Positions 33,672 to 42,233 of a DNA stretch of 46,861 nt are shown here, piece by piece. Both the position numbers and the translations under genes were made by a program. The stretch is from Planctomycetota bacterium (lineage in GTDB: Bacteria > Planctomycetota > Phycisphaerae > WQYP01), in assembly GCA_021790385.1 (NCBI GenBank), contig JAJYDW010000029.1:1-46861 (forward strand). Direction: 5' to 3'. Numbering within the stretch: the stretch's first letter is position 1; each line of letters begins with the position of its first letter. The notes beneath the pieces are model-generated. The model was not told where the DNA came from and did no database searches. It saw only the letters and a program-made list of their open reading frames with translations.

Positions 33672-35638
33672 TCGCCGATTTTCTAAGACCTGCCCGGTGG
33701 TTCAAACGCCCCGGCCAATCCGCCTCAGTGCCTGCGGTGGGACCGCCGAAGTCACCGACCGCGCCCGAAAGTGAGGCCGCGTACAAGCCGCTGGATTGGA
33801 AAGTGGTCCGAGGCATTCTGGAATGGATGCGGCCCTACTGGCGAGGCTATGTAATCACGGCGATCACCGGGCTTCTGGTGAACTTGTGTGAAATGGTGAC
33901 GCCTCGCTATATGCAGCAACTCATTGATACGGATATTCCAGGTAAAACCCTGAACTTACAGGCAAGTATGGCGGGCCGGGCATTAGGATTTATTCATCCG
34001 GCGTGGGCAACGGAGTTGGCCGGGCTTTCGCGCACCCATCTGGCATACCTGAATATCTTCACGACGATTGCCCTTTGGGCTGTTACCATGGCCATCGGCC
34101 TGCTGTTGCAGCGGTGGGGTATTCTCAACACTTCCTTAATTGGTGAAAAAGTGCTCTTTAACCTGCGCAAACGGGTATTTGCTCATTTGCAGCGCCTTTC
34201 GATGAGCTACTATGACAAAACCAAGTTCGGCAGAATTCTTACCCGCGGCACCAGCGATATTGATTCCATGTTCAACACCATTGTATGGGGGGTCAACACG
34301 CTGCTCAGCAATGTGACCATGATGTTGATTGCCGCGGTCATTCTCATCGTTATGGACTGGCGTATTGCTCTGGCGGTATTGTGGCTGGGGCCGGTGCTCT
34401 ATGTGCTCAATATTTATTATCGTCGACGCGTGGGTGCGGCGTGGCGGCGGGTGCGTGAAGGTTATACCCAGGTCAGCTCCAACCTGGCGGAAAATATTTC
34501 AGGTATGCGGGTGGTAGCAGCCTTTAACCGGCAGCATCAGAACCTGGATGTTTTCAACAGCCTGCAAGTCGTCAATACCAGCAACAATGTGCGCGCCGCG
34601 GTGGTCAATGGAATCTATCAGCCGCTGCTGGGGCTGATTGGATTTCTCGGCAAGGTGATCATCCTTGTTTTCGGGGCTTACCTAGTGTTTCACACGGCGG
34701 CGGCAGATCCTTCCACGCGGAAATTCACCGTCGGCGAACTGGTGGCAATGTTTATTTACTGGGACTGGTTTATGGGGCCGGTCATCAATTTTGGAAATTT
34801 CTATAACGATACCATGATGGCCATGGCCTGTGCGGAGCGCGTGCAAACGCTTCTGGCCCTGGAGCCGCAGGTGCAGGACTCGCCCGGTGCTATCACTCTG
34901 CCGCCCGTGAAAGGGGCGGTTTGTTTTGAGCACGTGACATTCGGCTACCAAAGTGACAAAATAGTTTTACAGGATATCAATTTTCAAGTCGAGCCGGGAC
35001 AAATGGTGGCCCTGGTAGGCCATACCGGTTGCGGTAAATCCACCATCATCAGCCTGATCTGCCGCTTTTACATGGCCCAGCAAGGGCGGGTTTTAATTGA
35101 TGGTTATGATTTGCGCGATATTTCCGGTGAAAGCCTGCACAAGCAAATGGGCATTGTGTCACAGAATAACTATCTGTTTACGGGTACGGTGATGGACAAC
35201 ATCCGCTATGCCCGTCCTCAGGCCACCGATCAGGAGGTTTATGACGCCACGAAAAAGCTGGACTGTTATGACATGATTATGGAGTTGAAAAACGGCTTTC
35301 AGACCGATGTGGGGGAACGCGGGGCGTCGGTGAGCCTGGGCCAGAGGCAACTCATCTGTTTTGCCCGGGCCTTTGTGGCGAATCCGCGGATACTATTGCT
35401 GGATGAAGCCACCAGCGCGGTGGATACCCATACGGAATTGTTGATTCAACAGGCTTTGGAGCGCTTAACCGCAAACCGTACTACCTTTGTGGTGGCCCAT
35501 CGGCTAAGCACCATTGTTCATGCAGATCTGCTGCTGGTACTGGACCATGGCCGGGTGGTAGAGCGGGGCACACACCAATCACTACTTGCTGGCAACGGCC
35601 GGTATGCCGGCTTGTACCGTGAATTTACACGTGCTTGA
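33668..35638 (+). CDS. ABC exporter half-transporter, second subunit
   Basis: A 656-residue half-transporter, partner of the preceding gene (ATGA overlap). The membrane domain covers about residues 55-370, with a roughly 50-residue extracytoplasmic loop after the first helix (IDTDIPGKTLNLQASMAG...). The ATPase has Walker A GHTGCGKST, Q-loop GIVSQNNYLF, Walker B ILLLDEATSAVD and VVAHRLSTI. Its signature is VSLGQRQL rather than LSGGQ, so one of the two ATP sites of the dimer uses a degenerate signature. That asymmetry is common in heterodimeric exporters. Lipid or drug export is the usual role; nothing nearby fixes the substrate. Confidence 0.9.
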   Translation: MIADFLRPARWFKRPGQSASVPAVGPPKSPTAPESEAAYKPLDWKVVRGILEWMRPYWRGYVITAITGLLVNLCEMVTPRYMQQLIDTDIPGKTLNLQASMAGRALGFIHPAWATELAGLSRTHLAYLNIFTTIALWAVTMAIGLLLQRWGILNTSLIGEKVLFNLRKRVFAHLQRLSMSYYDKTKFGRILTRGTSDIDSMFNTIVWGVNTLLSNVTMMLIAAVILIVMDWRIALAVLWLGPVLYVLNIYYRRRVGAAWRRVREGYTQVSSNLAENISGMRVVAAFNRQHQNLDVFNSLQVVNTSNNVRAAVVNGIYQPLLGLIGFLGKVIILVFGAYLVFHTAAADPSTRKFTVGELVAMFIYWDWFMGPVINFGNFYNDTMMAMACAERVQTLLALEPQVQDSPGAITLPPVKGAVCFEHVTFGYQSDKIVLQDINFQVEPGQMVALVGHTGCGKSTIISLICRFYMAQQGRVLIDGYDLRDISGESLHKQMGIVSQNNYLFTGTVMDNIRYARPQATDQEVYDATKKLDCYDMIMELKNGFQTDVGERGASVSLGQRQLICFARAFVANPRILLLDEATSAVDTHTELLIQQALERLTANRTTFVVAHRLSTIVHADLLLVLDHGRVVERGTHQSLLAGNGRYAGLYREFTRA

Positions 35639-35772
35639 GGCGAAGGTGGGGCCGGCGATCGCCGCGTTGCATCAACCGGGCAGGTCCGGACCATCACAAT
35701 TCAGCTTGCCATCATGGGCCAATGAAGTAATATAACGGCGGCTGAAACGAGTGGATTTCGACAGGATATACC

Positions 35773-36243
35773 ATGCAGCAAACGTTGATCATTGTAAAGC
35801 CGGATGGAGTACAACGTGGACTGATCGGCAAAATTATCAGTCGTTTTGAGGACCGCGGGCTGCAAATTATCGGCATGAAGATGATGCATATTTCGCAGGC
35901 ACTGGCTAAGGACCACTATGCCGTGCATAAGGGAAAGCCGTTTTACGACGGTCTGATCCGGTTTATGACCGGAGGGCCGGTGGTGGTACTGGCTCTGCAA
36001 GGCAACAATGCCATTGATGTATCCCGAAAAATGATGGGGGCCACGTTTGGGTTCAAAGCTGAGCCTGGCACCATTCGCGGAGATTTCGGTTTGTCCAGCA
36101 GTTGCAACCTCATTCATGGCAGCGATTCTCCGGAAGCGGCAGCGGCCGAACTGGCCCGTTTTTTCTCGCGGACGGAACTGGTGGAATACAAATTGACGTC
36201 CTTGGATTGGGTGTACGATTTTTCCGGCGGCCAGCCGCAGTAA
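35773..36243 (+). CDS. ndk: nucleoside diphosphate kinase
   Basis: Transfers a phosphate from ATP to other nucleoside diphosphates through a phosphohistidine. The 156-residue protein starts with TLIIVKPDGVQRGLIGKII, and the active-site His is His115 in NLIHGSDSPE. The nucleotide loop GTIRGDFG is intact. Length is slightly above the usual 140-150. It stands between the ABC exporter and the cupin gene with moderate gaps. Confidence 0.96.
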   Translation: MQQTLIIVKPDGVQRGLIGKIISRFEDRGLQIIGMKMMHISQALAKDHYAVHKGKPFYDGLIRFMTGGPVVVLALQGNNAIDVSRKMMGATFGFKAEPGTIRGDFGLSSSCNLIHGSDSPEAAAAELARFFSRTELVEYKLTSLDWVYDFSGGQPQ

Positions 36244-36271
36244 TTGGCCCTGTGGCAGTCAGGAGCTTGTG

Positions 36272-36637
36272 ATGATCATCAAAAGTTCACCCGCAGTTCC
36301 TTCGGCTCCAGTCACCATGCCTGGAGCATGCAAAGTGAACATGCAGATGCTGCTTGGTCCACAGGATCAATGTCCCAACTTTGCCATGCGTAAGTTCAGT
36401 GTGGCTCCGGGCGGCAATACACCGCGTCATCAACATGACTATGAACATGAAATTCTGGTGCTGGGTGGGCGGGGAACCGCTTTGAGTGATCAGGGCGTGC
36501 GGGAAATTGTGCCGGGAGATGTTATTTTCGTGCAACCCAATGAAATGCATCAATTTGTAAATACCGGCACCGAAAATCTGGTGTTCATCTGCCTGGTGCC
36601 GGCATCCGTTCACCGTTCGGTGGACTGCTCCAAATAG
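36272..36637 (+). CDS. cupin domain protein
   Basis: A 121-residue single-domain cupin. The first motif is GGNTPRHQHDYEHEILVLGG, supplying two His and a Glu as metal ligands. The second, PNEMHQFVNTG, gives the final His. AGGAG is six bases before the ATG at 36272, better spaced than for the GTG at 36269. Function is open, since cupins of this size include dioxygenases, isomerases and sensors. It follows ndk by 28 bases. Confidence 0.85.
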   Translation: MIIKSSPAVPSAPVTMPGACKVNMQMLLGPQDQCPNFAMRKFSVAPGGNTPRHQHDYEHEILVLGGRGTALSDQGVREIVPGDVIFVQPNEMHQFVNTGTENLVFICLVPASVHRSVDCSK

Positions 36638-36722
36638 CGTCGCAGACGACGTGCCGATGGTTGAAACGCCGGGTCTGATGGTGGCTATGTTACCGTTCGG
36701 GTGCGAGCGTGGACTGTTGACC

Positions 36723-37937
36723 ATGAGTGTGATTGATTCCGATGACCAGCCTCGGGCGTCCGCCTCTTCCTCGGCGGCGATTCGTGAATCAGTGATCGTG
36801 GCGGGGCATCGTCTGGATGTGTTTACAGAGGCACCTGCAGTATTTGAGTCCATGTTGGGCGATATTGATCAGGCGCAACATCGCATCTGGATGGAAACCT
36901 ATATATTCGCCGATGATGCAAGCGGCACGGCAATAGCGCAAGCTTTGATGAGGCGGGCCAGGCAAGGCCTGGATGTTCGCCTGTTGTACGACACCGTTGG
37001 CTCGACGGCTACTCCGTTGGCGTTTTTCGCGATGCTGCGCGAAGCGGGAGTGCGAGTGCATGGCTACCACAGTCTATGGGAGTCGCTGCGCAAGATGCGA
37101 TTTTTCACAATCTTCAATCGGCGAGATCATCGCAAACTGCTGGTGGTGGATGACAGGTGTGCGTACTTTGGTGGCATGAATATTGTGGACCATGACCGCG
37201 ACTGGCGTTACCTGAATTTGGATGACCGAGCTGCTCCCATGACCGGATGGCGTGATATGCACATTCGCATGGAAGGCCCACAGCAGCAGCAGTTGACCGA
37301 ATCATTCGAGCGGTCGTGGGCCCACGCGACCGGCCTGCGTCTGGGGCGGCGGTCCACGGCCTATCGCAGGGTAAGGCTTTCCGGGGGCGCGGAATCCATC
37401 CATTTTTTTGATTCTGGTCCAGGTTTAAAATTCAGCCGGGCCCCGCGGGTTTACCGGCGGATGCTGGGTGGAGCGCAGCACAGCGTGGTTATCGCCATGG
37501 CCTATTTTATACCGGTGGGGCGGGTGATGTTCGCTCTGACCCGGTTGCGCAGCCGAAAAGTAGGTGTGCGGATAATAGTTCCAGCCCGGCCGGATGTGCG
37601 TATCGCCCGTTATGCCGCGCTGTATTTATATAAAAAGCTGCTGCGGGCAGGCTTTACCATTCACGAACGTACCACCCGGATGATGCATACCAAGCTTATC
37701 GTGATTGATAGACAGTGGACGATTCTAGGCTCTGCCAATATGGATCCGCGCAGTTTGTACACCAACCTGGAACTCATGGCGGTGATTCGATCAGATAAAT
37801 TTGCCGCAGTGGCGCGGCGGATATGTCGGCACGAAATACGCCGTAGTCGGCGTGTGCGTCTGGCCGATGTGGCACGCTATTCTGTGCGTACGCGATTTTT
37901 GGCCATGTTGGCCTGGAGTCTGCGCTGGTGGTTGTAG
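36723..37937 (+). CDS. cardiolipin-synthase-like phospholipase D protein
   Basis: A protein of about 404 residues with two HKD motifs: HRKLLVVDD with YFGGMNI, and HTKLIVID with LGSANMDPRS. This is the pattern of cardiolipin synthases of the ClsB type, which join phosphatidyl groups at the membrane. There are no N-terminal membrane helices as in ClsA. The start is uncertain: ATG 36723 (MSVIDSDDQ) is used, but GTG 36651 and ATG 36657 are in frame and none has a strong ribosome binding site. It ends one base before the convergent cysH. A different PLD activity is possible. Confidence 0.85.
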   Translation: MSVIDSDDQPRASASSSAAIRESVIVAGHRLDVFTEAPAVFESMLGDIDQAQHRIWMETYIFADDASGTAIAQALMRRARQGLDVRLLYDTVGSTATPLAFFAMLREAGVRVHGYHSLWESLRKMRFFTIFNRRDHRKLLVVDDRCAYFGGMNIVDHDRDWRYLNLDDRAAPMTGWRDMHIRMEGPQQQQLTESFERSWAHATGLRLGRRSTAYRRVRLSGGAESIHFFDSGPGLKFSRAPRVYRRMLGGAQHSVVIAMAYFIPVGRVMFALTRLRSRKVGVRIIVPARPDVRIARYAALYLYKKLLRAGFTIHERTTRMMHTKLIVIDRQWTILGSANMDPRSLYTNLELMAVIRSDKFAAVARRICRHEIRRSRRVRLADVARYSVRTRFLAMLAWSLRWWL

Positions 37938-37938
37938 A

Positions 37939-38691
37939 CTATATTCCTGCGCCCTGGTCCAGGTGAATACCGCACTCTTTTTTATCCAGGCCGCCCCAAC
38001 GACCACCGCGCGGATCGCCGTCGGTCGCCGTGGGCCGGGTGCAGGTTTCGGGGTTGCAGCCGATGGAAGTGTAGCCCTGTTGCCACAGCGGATGAAATGG
38101 CAGGTTATGGTACTTCATGTACTCAAAAATTTGCCGATGGTTCCAGTTGAGCAGCGGCGAGATAGCCCATGCGTTCACCCGGGTATTCCACTGCACCACT
38201 TGCATCCTGGATCTGGTAGCAGATTGATCCGCACGTACGCCGCGAACCCAGGCCGCCGGGGCCAGTTCGCGCATGGCGCGGTCAAAAACCTCATTTTTGT
38301 TATCGCGGCAGCAGCCTTCCACATCGCGGCGTATTCGCGGATCGGTTTCGCCGTGCACGGTTAAATACACCAGCGGGTCATGATGGGAATGATATTCGAG
38401 CACATTCAGGCCGTAGCGCCGGCGCATTTCTTCCATAAATATCAGGGTTTGGTGGAATAGATAGCCGGTGTTTACAAGTACAATGCGTACGTCCGGTTTG
38501 GCCCGCGTGAGCAGGTGGATGAGGCACATGCTCTCCGCACCGAAACTGCTGGTCATCAGCAGTCCATCTCCAAACGTATCCACGGCCCAGCGAATAATGT
38601 CGGATGGTGCAGATGCGGCAAAACGCTGCGAAATGCTTTCCGGGTCGATGCGACCAATGGCCGGAGTTGGTGAATCAATGGATGTACTCAT
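37939..38691 (-). CDS. cysH: phosphoadenylyl/adenylyl-sulfate reductase
   Basis: Reduces PAPS or APS to sulfite in assimilatory sulfate reduction. The 250-residue protein has MTSSFGAESM (PP-loop type), VNTGYLFHQT and the catalytic tail KKECGIH with Cys240. It also carries cysteines expected for a [4Fe-4S] cluster: Cys127-Cys128 in EGCCRDN, and Cys212 and Cys217. The second pair is spaced as Cys-x4-Cys (GCNPETC) where the family usually has Cys-x2-Cys. GGAG lies five bases before the ATG at 38691. The start overlaps the PHP phosphatase stop (ATGA), so the genes are coupled. With cysC upstream, PAPS is the likelier substrate. Confidence 0.92.
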   Translation of the reverse strand: MSTSIDSPTPAIGRIDPESISQRFAASAPSDIIRWAVDTFGDGLLMTSSFGAESMCLIHLLTRAKPDVRIVLVNTGYLFHQTLIFMEEMRRRYGLNVLEYHSHHDPLVYLTVHGETDPRIRRDVEGCCRDNKNEVFDRAMRELAPAAWVRGVRADQSATRSRMQVVQWNTRVNAWAISPLLNWNHRQIFEYMKYHNLPFHPLWQQGYTSIGCNPETCTRPTATDGDPRGGRWGGLDKKECGIHLDQGAGI

Positions 38692-39620
38692 AACGTCTCC
38701 CGTGGCTGCGGTGCTGCGTTTGTGGCGACGGTACCACAGCGCAGGTACCAACGCTGTTCAAGCTGGTCGAGTACTTCCACCGGCACTGCCACGTTGCCCT
38801 TGCCCAGACCCAGGGCAACATCGGGCTTGTTGCGGCCATGAAAATCAGATCCTCCAGTTACGGCAAGATTGTAGCGCCGGGCAATCTGCATAAATAATTC
38901 GCTGTCTTGCGGTCGATGGTCGGCATGCCAGACTTCAATGCCATCCAGTCCCATGTCCACCAGGCTGCTAACCAAGGTTTGCAGTTCTGTGGGGTGGGCG
39001 ATTCCCAAGTGCACCGGGTGGGCCAGCGTGGCCAGACCACCCGCGTTGTGAATGCACGCAATGGCCTGACGCGGGGTCAGGCGGGCTTTATCAAAATAAG
39101 CGGATCCACTGGAGCCAAGATACACATCAAAAGCCTGTTTTACGGAGGTCACGCAGCCTGATTCCACCAAGGCCTGGGCAATGTGTGGCCGACCCAATAC
39201 AAAGGGTTGTCCGACCGGAATATTTTTGCGGGCGATGGCCTGCGCCTGTTCCAGGGTAACTTTGCAGCCGAGTTCATTAAGCCTGGCGATGATTTTAGGG
39301 TTGCGTGAATCCCGGGCTTCTATCAGCAGGTCGCTCATCTGTTGCAGCGCCGATGATAATGGATTGATAAAATGGCCAAGAATATCCATAGCCACAGGCG
39401 GGCGAAATTCAGCGGTAATTTCAATTCCCGGCACGAACCGCAGGTCGATACGTTTTGCCTCGGCCTGGGCTTCCAGCAATCCGTTACCGGTGTCATGGTC
39501 GGTCAGGGCCAGAGCCACTAAGCCGGCCTGCTGAGCGGCGTTGACCAGTTCGGTTGGGGTCAAGGTACCGTCGCTGGCGGTGGAATGGCTGTGTAAATCA
39601 ACGCAGGGTATAGAAGGCAT
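38688..39620 (-). CDS. PHP-domain phosphatase, likely acting on pAp
   Basis: A 310-residue PHP-family metal-dependent phosphoesterase similar to YciV/TrpH and the 3',5'-nucleoside bisphosphate phosphatases. Metal-binding motifs are DLHSHSTASDG (His10, His12), LTDHD (Asp41-His42-Asp43), GIEIT (Glu67), ATLAHPVHLG, and SDFHGRN at the C-terminal side. It lies between cysC and cysH and overlaps cysH by four bases. pAp is the product of PAPS reduction, so the context suggests a CysQ-like role in removing it; that is inference. AAGGA precedes the ATG. Confidence 0.88.
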   Translation of the reverse strand: MPSIPCVDLHSHSTASDGTLTPTELVNAAQQAGLVALALTDHDTGNGLLEAQAEAKRIDLRFVPGIEITAEFRPPVAMDILGHFINPLSSALQQMSDLLIEARDSRNPKIIARLNELGCKVTLEQAQAIARKNIPVGQPFVLGRPHIAQALVESGCVTSVKQAFDVYLGSSGSAYFDKARLTPRQAIACIHNAGGLATLAHPVHLGIAHPTELQTLVSSLVDMGLDGIEVWHADHRPQDSELFMQIARRYNLAVTGGSDFHGRNKPDVALGLGKGNVAVPVEVLDQLEQRWYLRCGTVATNAAPQPRETL

Positions 39621-39659
39621 ACAAGTCCTTGTTGAGTAAACGCTTCGTGAACTCTTTGT

Positions 39660-40283
39660 TTAAGGCAGCAGCCGTTGATGGTTACAGAGATACTCTTGTA
39701 TCTGCTGGACGCACTGCTCGACGGATTGCTTATCTGTGGTCAGGTGTAATTCCGGTGCCTCAGGCGGTTCGTAAGGCGCATCCACGCCGGTCATCATCAT
39801 GGGTTTACCCGCAGCGATGGCGGCATCGGCTTTTTTGTAGAGACCCTTGGGATCTCGCTGTCGGCAAACTGCCAGCGGGGCATCTATAAACACTTCCAAA
39901 AACTCTCCCGGTCCCAAAAGTTGACGGGCCAAGGCTCGATCTTTTTTATAAGGGCTTATCAAGCTTACGATGGCGATAAAGCCGGCATCGGTGAGCAGTT
40001 TGGCCACTTCGCCAACACGGCGGATATTTTCTGACCGATCGGCGGCGGAAAAGCCCAGGTCACGATTCAGGCCGTGGCGGAGGTTATCTCCATCGAGGAT
40101 ATAAGCCGGATAGCCTTGGGCTAAAAGCTGCTGTTCCAATTGCACGGCGATGGTGGACTTGCCGCATCCGGAAAGGCCGGTCATCCAGACCACACAAGGA
40201 GCGGTGCGAAAAATTTCGGCACGCTGTTGGCGGGTGACTTCAGCGGAATGCCAGACGATATTTTTTGCCTTGGGATGCATCAT
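39660..40283 (-). CDS. cysC: adenylylsulfate kinase
   Basis: Phosphorylates APS at the 3' position to make PAPS. The 207-residue protein has the P-loop GLSGCGKST (36-44), then DGDNLRHGLNRDLGFS, DRSENIRRVGEVA and SLISPYKKDR, and a lid region with DPKGLYKKA. These are standard CysC motifs. GGAG lies seven bases before the ATG at 40283; an immediately following ATG is also possible. It lies upstream of the PHP gene with a 39-base gap. No ATP sulfurylase gene is in the window. Confidence 0.95.
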   Translation of the reverse strand: MMHPKAKNIVWHSAEVTRQQRAEIFRTAPCVVWMTGLSGCGKSTIAVQLEQQLLAQGYPAYILDGDNLRHGLNRDLGFSAADRSENIRRVGEVAKLLTDAGFIAIVSLISPYKKDRALARQLLGPGEFLEVFIDAPLAVCRQRDPKGLYKKADAAIAAGKPMMMTGVDAPYEPPEAPELHLTTDKQSVEQCVQQIQEYLCNHQRLLP

Positions 40284-40489
40284 GAGTACACTCCATAGCC
40301 ATGAGGCTATTGCATACATTGCCTACAGGTTAAGTATGCAATTATTATTTTACCCCATGGCTTGATGAAAAACAAGCCTCTGATGTCGGTGCCAAAGCCC
40401 ATTGGCTTCTTCTTGATCTGCCGACATCTTACTACCCCATTCGTCGGGCTGTGAAGCTCGCCGTCGCTGCAGCAGCACCAAACGCAGGC

Positions 40490-41170
40490 TTACTTAAGAT
40501 CAACGGTCCGTCTGCGGTCAGACCAGTGAAACACATGTCGCAATACCAATCCCGGATGATACCTTTGGCTGGTTCGCTGGTGGAATTCAAAATTGGCCTG
40601 ATACTTTCGGAAAAGGCCCGGTACATGACGAATCACGAGCATATTTTCGGCGTTGAATTTGGCAGCGGCGTAGCTGTAGTTAAAGCTGCCTGTGCAAATA
40701 ATCTGGCCATCAATAAGCATCACCTTGTTGTGGGCAATGAGGTAGCGGGCGTCGATGTAAGTGGGAATGCCGGCGGTATAAAAGGCCTTCAGGGCCGGAC
40801 TTGGATGACGCGTATAACGTCCAGTATGGTAGTTCTTTTTCAGTAAATGGGATTTATCCAGGATTATTTCTACATCCAGCCCGCGCTGATGGGCCTGTAC
40901 CAACGCCTGAATCAGCGGTCGGCTGGTAAAAGAATAGGCTTCCACCCAAACGCTTTTGGTGGCATGGTCAATTAAGTCCGTCAGAGCGTGGGTGGCTCCG
41001 CCATTGGGGGAAAAATACACCTGCATGGCAGTTGACGAACCAGGATGAAAAGTTGTCGATTCTGTTAACTGCCTGCCCAACCATAGGCCCAATAACAGTG
41101 CCAGAAATGCCGTCAGCATGGCTTTGACGCTGATGAATGGCGGTTGACGGACAGGAACAGTTTTCACCAT
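40490..41170 (-). CDS. PLD-family nuclease-like protein, membrane anchored
   Basis: A 226-residue protein with an N-terminal membrane segment (AMLTAFLALLLGLWLG) and one phospholipase D motif: HNKVMLIDGQIICTGSFN. The upstream part IDHATKSVWVEAYSFTS and LVQAHQRGLDVEIILDKS is typical of the Nuc-type endonucleases, which work as dimers because each chain has a single HKD. It probably acts outside the membrane. The start is likely the ATG at 41170; a TTG two codons earlier is alternative. No ribosome binding site is clear. Its link to the downstream sulfur genes is only positional. Confidence 0.82.
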   Translation of the reverse strand: MVKTVPVRQPPFISVKAMLTAFLALLLGLWLGRQLTESTTFHPGSSTAMQVYFSPNGGATHALTDLIDHATKSVWVEAYSFTSRPLIQALVQAHQRGLDVEIILDKSHLLKKNYHTGRYTRHPSPALKAFYTAGIPTYIDARYLIAHNKVMLIDGQIICTGSFNYSYAAAKFNAENMLVIRHVPGLFRKYQANFEFHQRTSQRYHPGLVLRHVFHWSDRRRTVDLK

Positions 41171-41311
41171 GGCCAAATTCCATGGAAGAACGATTGGGTG
41201 GTCGGGTTAGAATCCAAGCGAAACATGCGCGCACTAAACGCCGAGTACTTCGTTTGACTGCGCGGTTGCTGTGGCGCGGTCCGCTGGCAGGAAGCAAAGC
41301 GTGGTCTGCGG

Positions 41312-41623
41312 TTATTTTTTGGCTTTGGCGGCAGGTGCGGCACCTTTCGTCGGTGCGGCCTTGGCTGCGGTTGCTGCCGTTGCGGTGGCGGCACCACCCG
41401 CTGGAGATGCAGCCACTGTTGCGCCTTCGGCTGCTTCTGTCTTCGCCGGCTTCTTGCCTGCCGACGCTTTGCGATGCGCCACCTTTACCAGGGCAAATAC
41501 GGATGATTTTTCCTGGCTCCATTTTTCCTGATCTTCCAGCACGGCAATGCGCTCCGACCGTTTGAGGACGTTGCGGTGGCGTTCCAGGGTGCTTTTTCCA
41601 CGTAAACTAGGATCTAACGACAT
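41312..41623 (-). CDS. small basic protein with extended Ala/Lys tail
   Basis: A 103-residue protein whose first 55 residues match the 'small basic protein' family of Planctomycetes, Verrucomicrobia and Chlamydiae: SLDPSLRGKSTLERHRNVL, RSERIAVLEDQEKW, SSVFALVKVAHRK. The family is thought to be ribosome associated, without firm proof. Family members as I recall them are about 55-75 residues. Here an Ala/Lys/Pro-rich tail of about 45 residues (for example AATATAATAAKAAPTKG) is added. The ATG at 41623 starts MSLDP; a GTG five codons earlier is possible. Gene order suggests its own transcript. Confidence 0.85.
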   Translation of the reverse strand: MSLDPSLRGKSTLERHRNVLKRSERIAVLEDQEKWSQEKSSVFALVKVAHRKASAGKKPAKTEAAEGATVAASPAGGAATATAATAAKAAPTKGAAPAAKAKK

Positions 41624-42233
41624 GATAAATTTCTCCACGGTAATAAGGCTCTGGAATCGGATCGACCGAATTCAAACCGCCCTAATATACCCATTTTGGC
41701 AGATTTCTCAACAGAGCAGAAGCACGATTGTTGGAAAAAGCTTGGACTGCCTGGAGCTTAAAAGGGGAGCCTTTGGTTGTGTGTTGTTAAAATTTGGCAG
41801 GATGTAGCCATAAATCAGGGCATTTACGGTGGGTGGTACTTCCGAAGCAGCCATGGTTCTGGCAGGTTTCGGGATAATGCAAAATGATATTCTCGTAACC
41901 GTTCACGGCCACGTCGACAGGCTAGAGTTACGGCATTTACGACGTATCCAAGAGCAGGGGCACCCCTTGTGGTGCAGGCTTCCAGCCTGCCCGGCTGCCC
42001 TTCGTGAACGGTTACATATTCTCAAGAGCGTAAAGTGGCGTAGCCGATAACCAAACTGTGGAGTCTGGTACTTGAACCCGTTCCCAATCGCCCTTAGGGC
42101 TGGCGGGCGAGGTTGGCCGGTTCGGCGAGACGTAGGCCCATTCACTGCGTGCAGCAGCCGGTTATGGTGTCGCCCGGCTGTCGGCGGCGTGGGGTTACAG
42201 GTGGTGCGGTCTGTTTTTTTAAGGCGAACTACG
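41624..42233. other. intergenic region with MITE-like element
   Basis: A 610-base gap before the haemagglutinin-like gene. It contains the element described at 41895-42015. To the right, 42040-42220 is GC-rich with short self-complementary stretches (GCCCTTAGGGC near 42090) but no recognisable riboswitch. The ribosome binding site of the next gene is AAGG at 42221. Confidence 0.45.
41895..42015. mobile_element. MITE-like element with 13-bp terminal inverted repeats
   Basis: A 121-bp element with perfect 13-bp terminal inverted repeats: GTAACCGTTCACG at 41895-41907 and CGTGAACGGTTAC at 42003-42015. It is flanked on both sides by the identical 8-mer ATATTCTC (41887-41894 and 42016-42023), the pattern of a target-site duplication. 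The interior has a palindrome GCAGGCTTCCAGCCTGC and a neighbouring GCACC/GGTGC pair. No coding capacity is present, so any movement would need a transposase supplied from elsewhere. Confidence 0.75.

Noticed and set aside
42040-42233. Possible riboswitch in the haemagglutinin-like gene leader
   Set aside because: GC-rich and self-complementary, but it matches no conserved core I know, including cyclic-di-GMP and cobalamin types.
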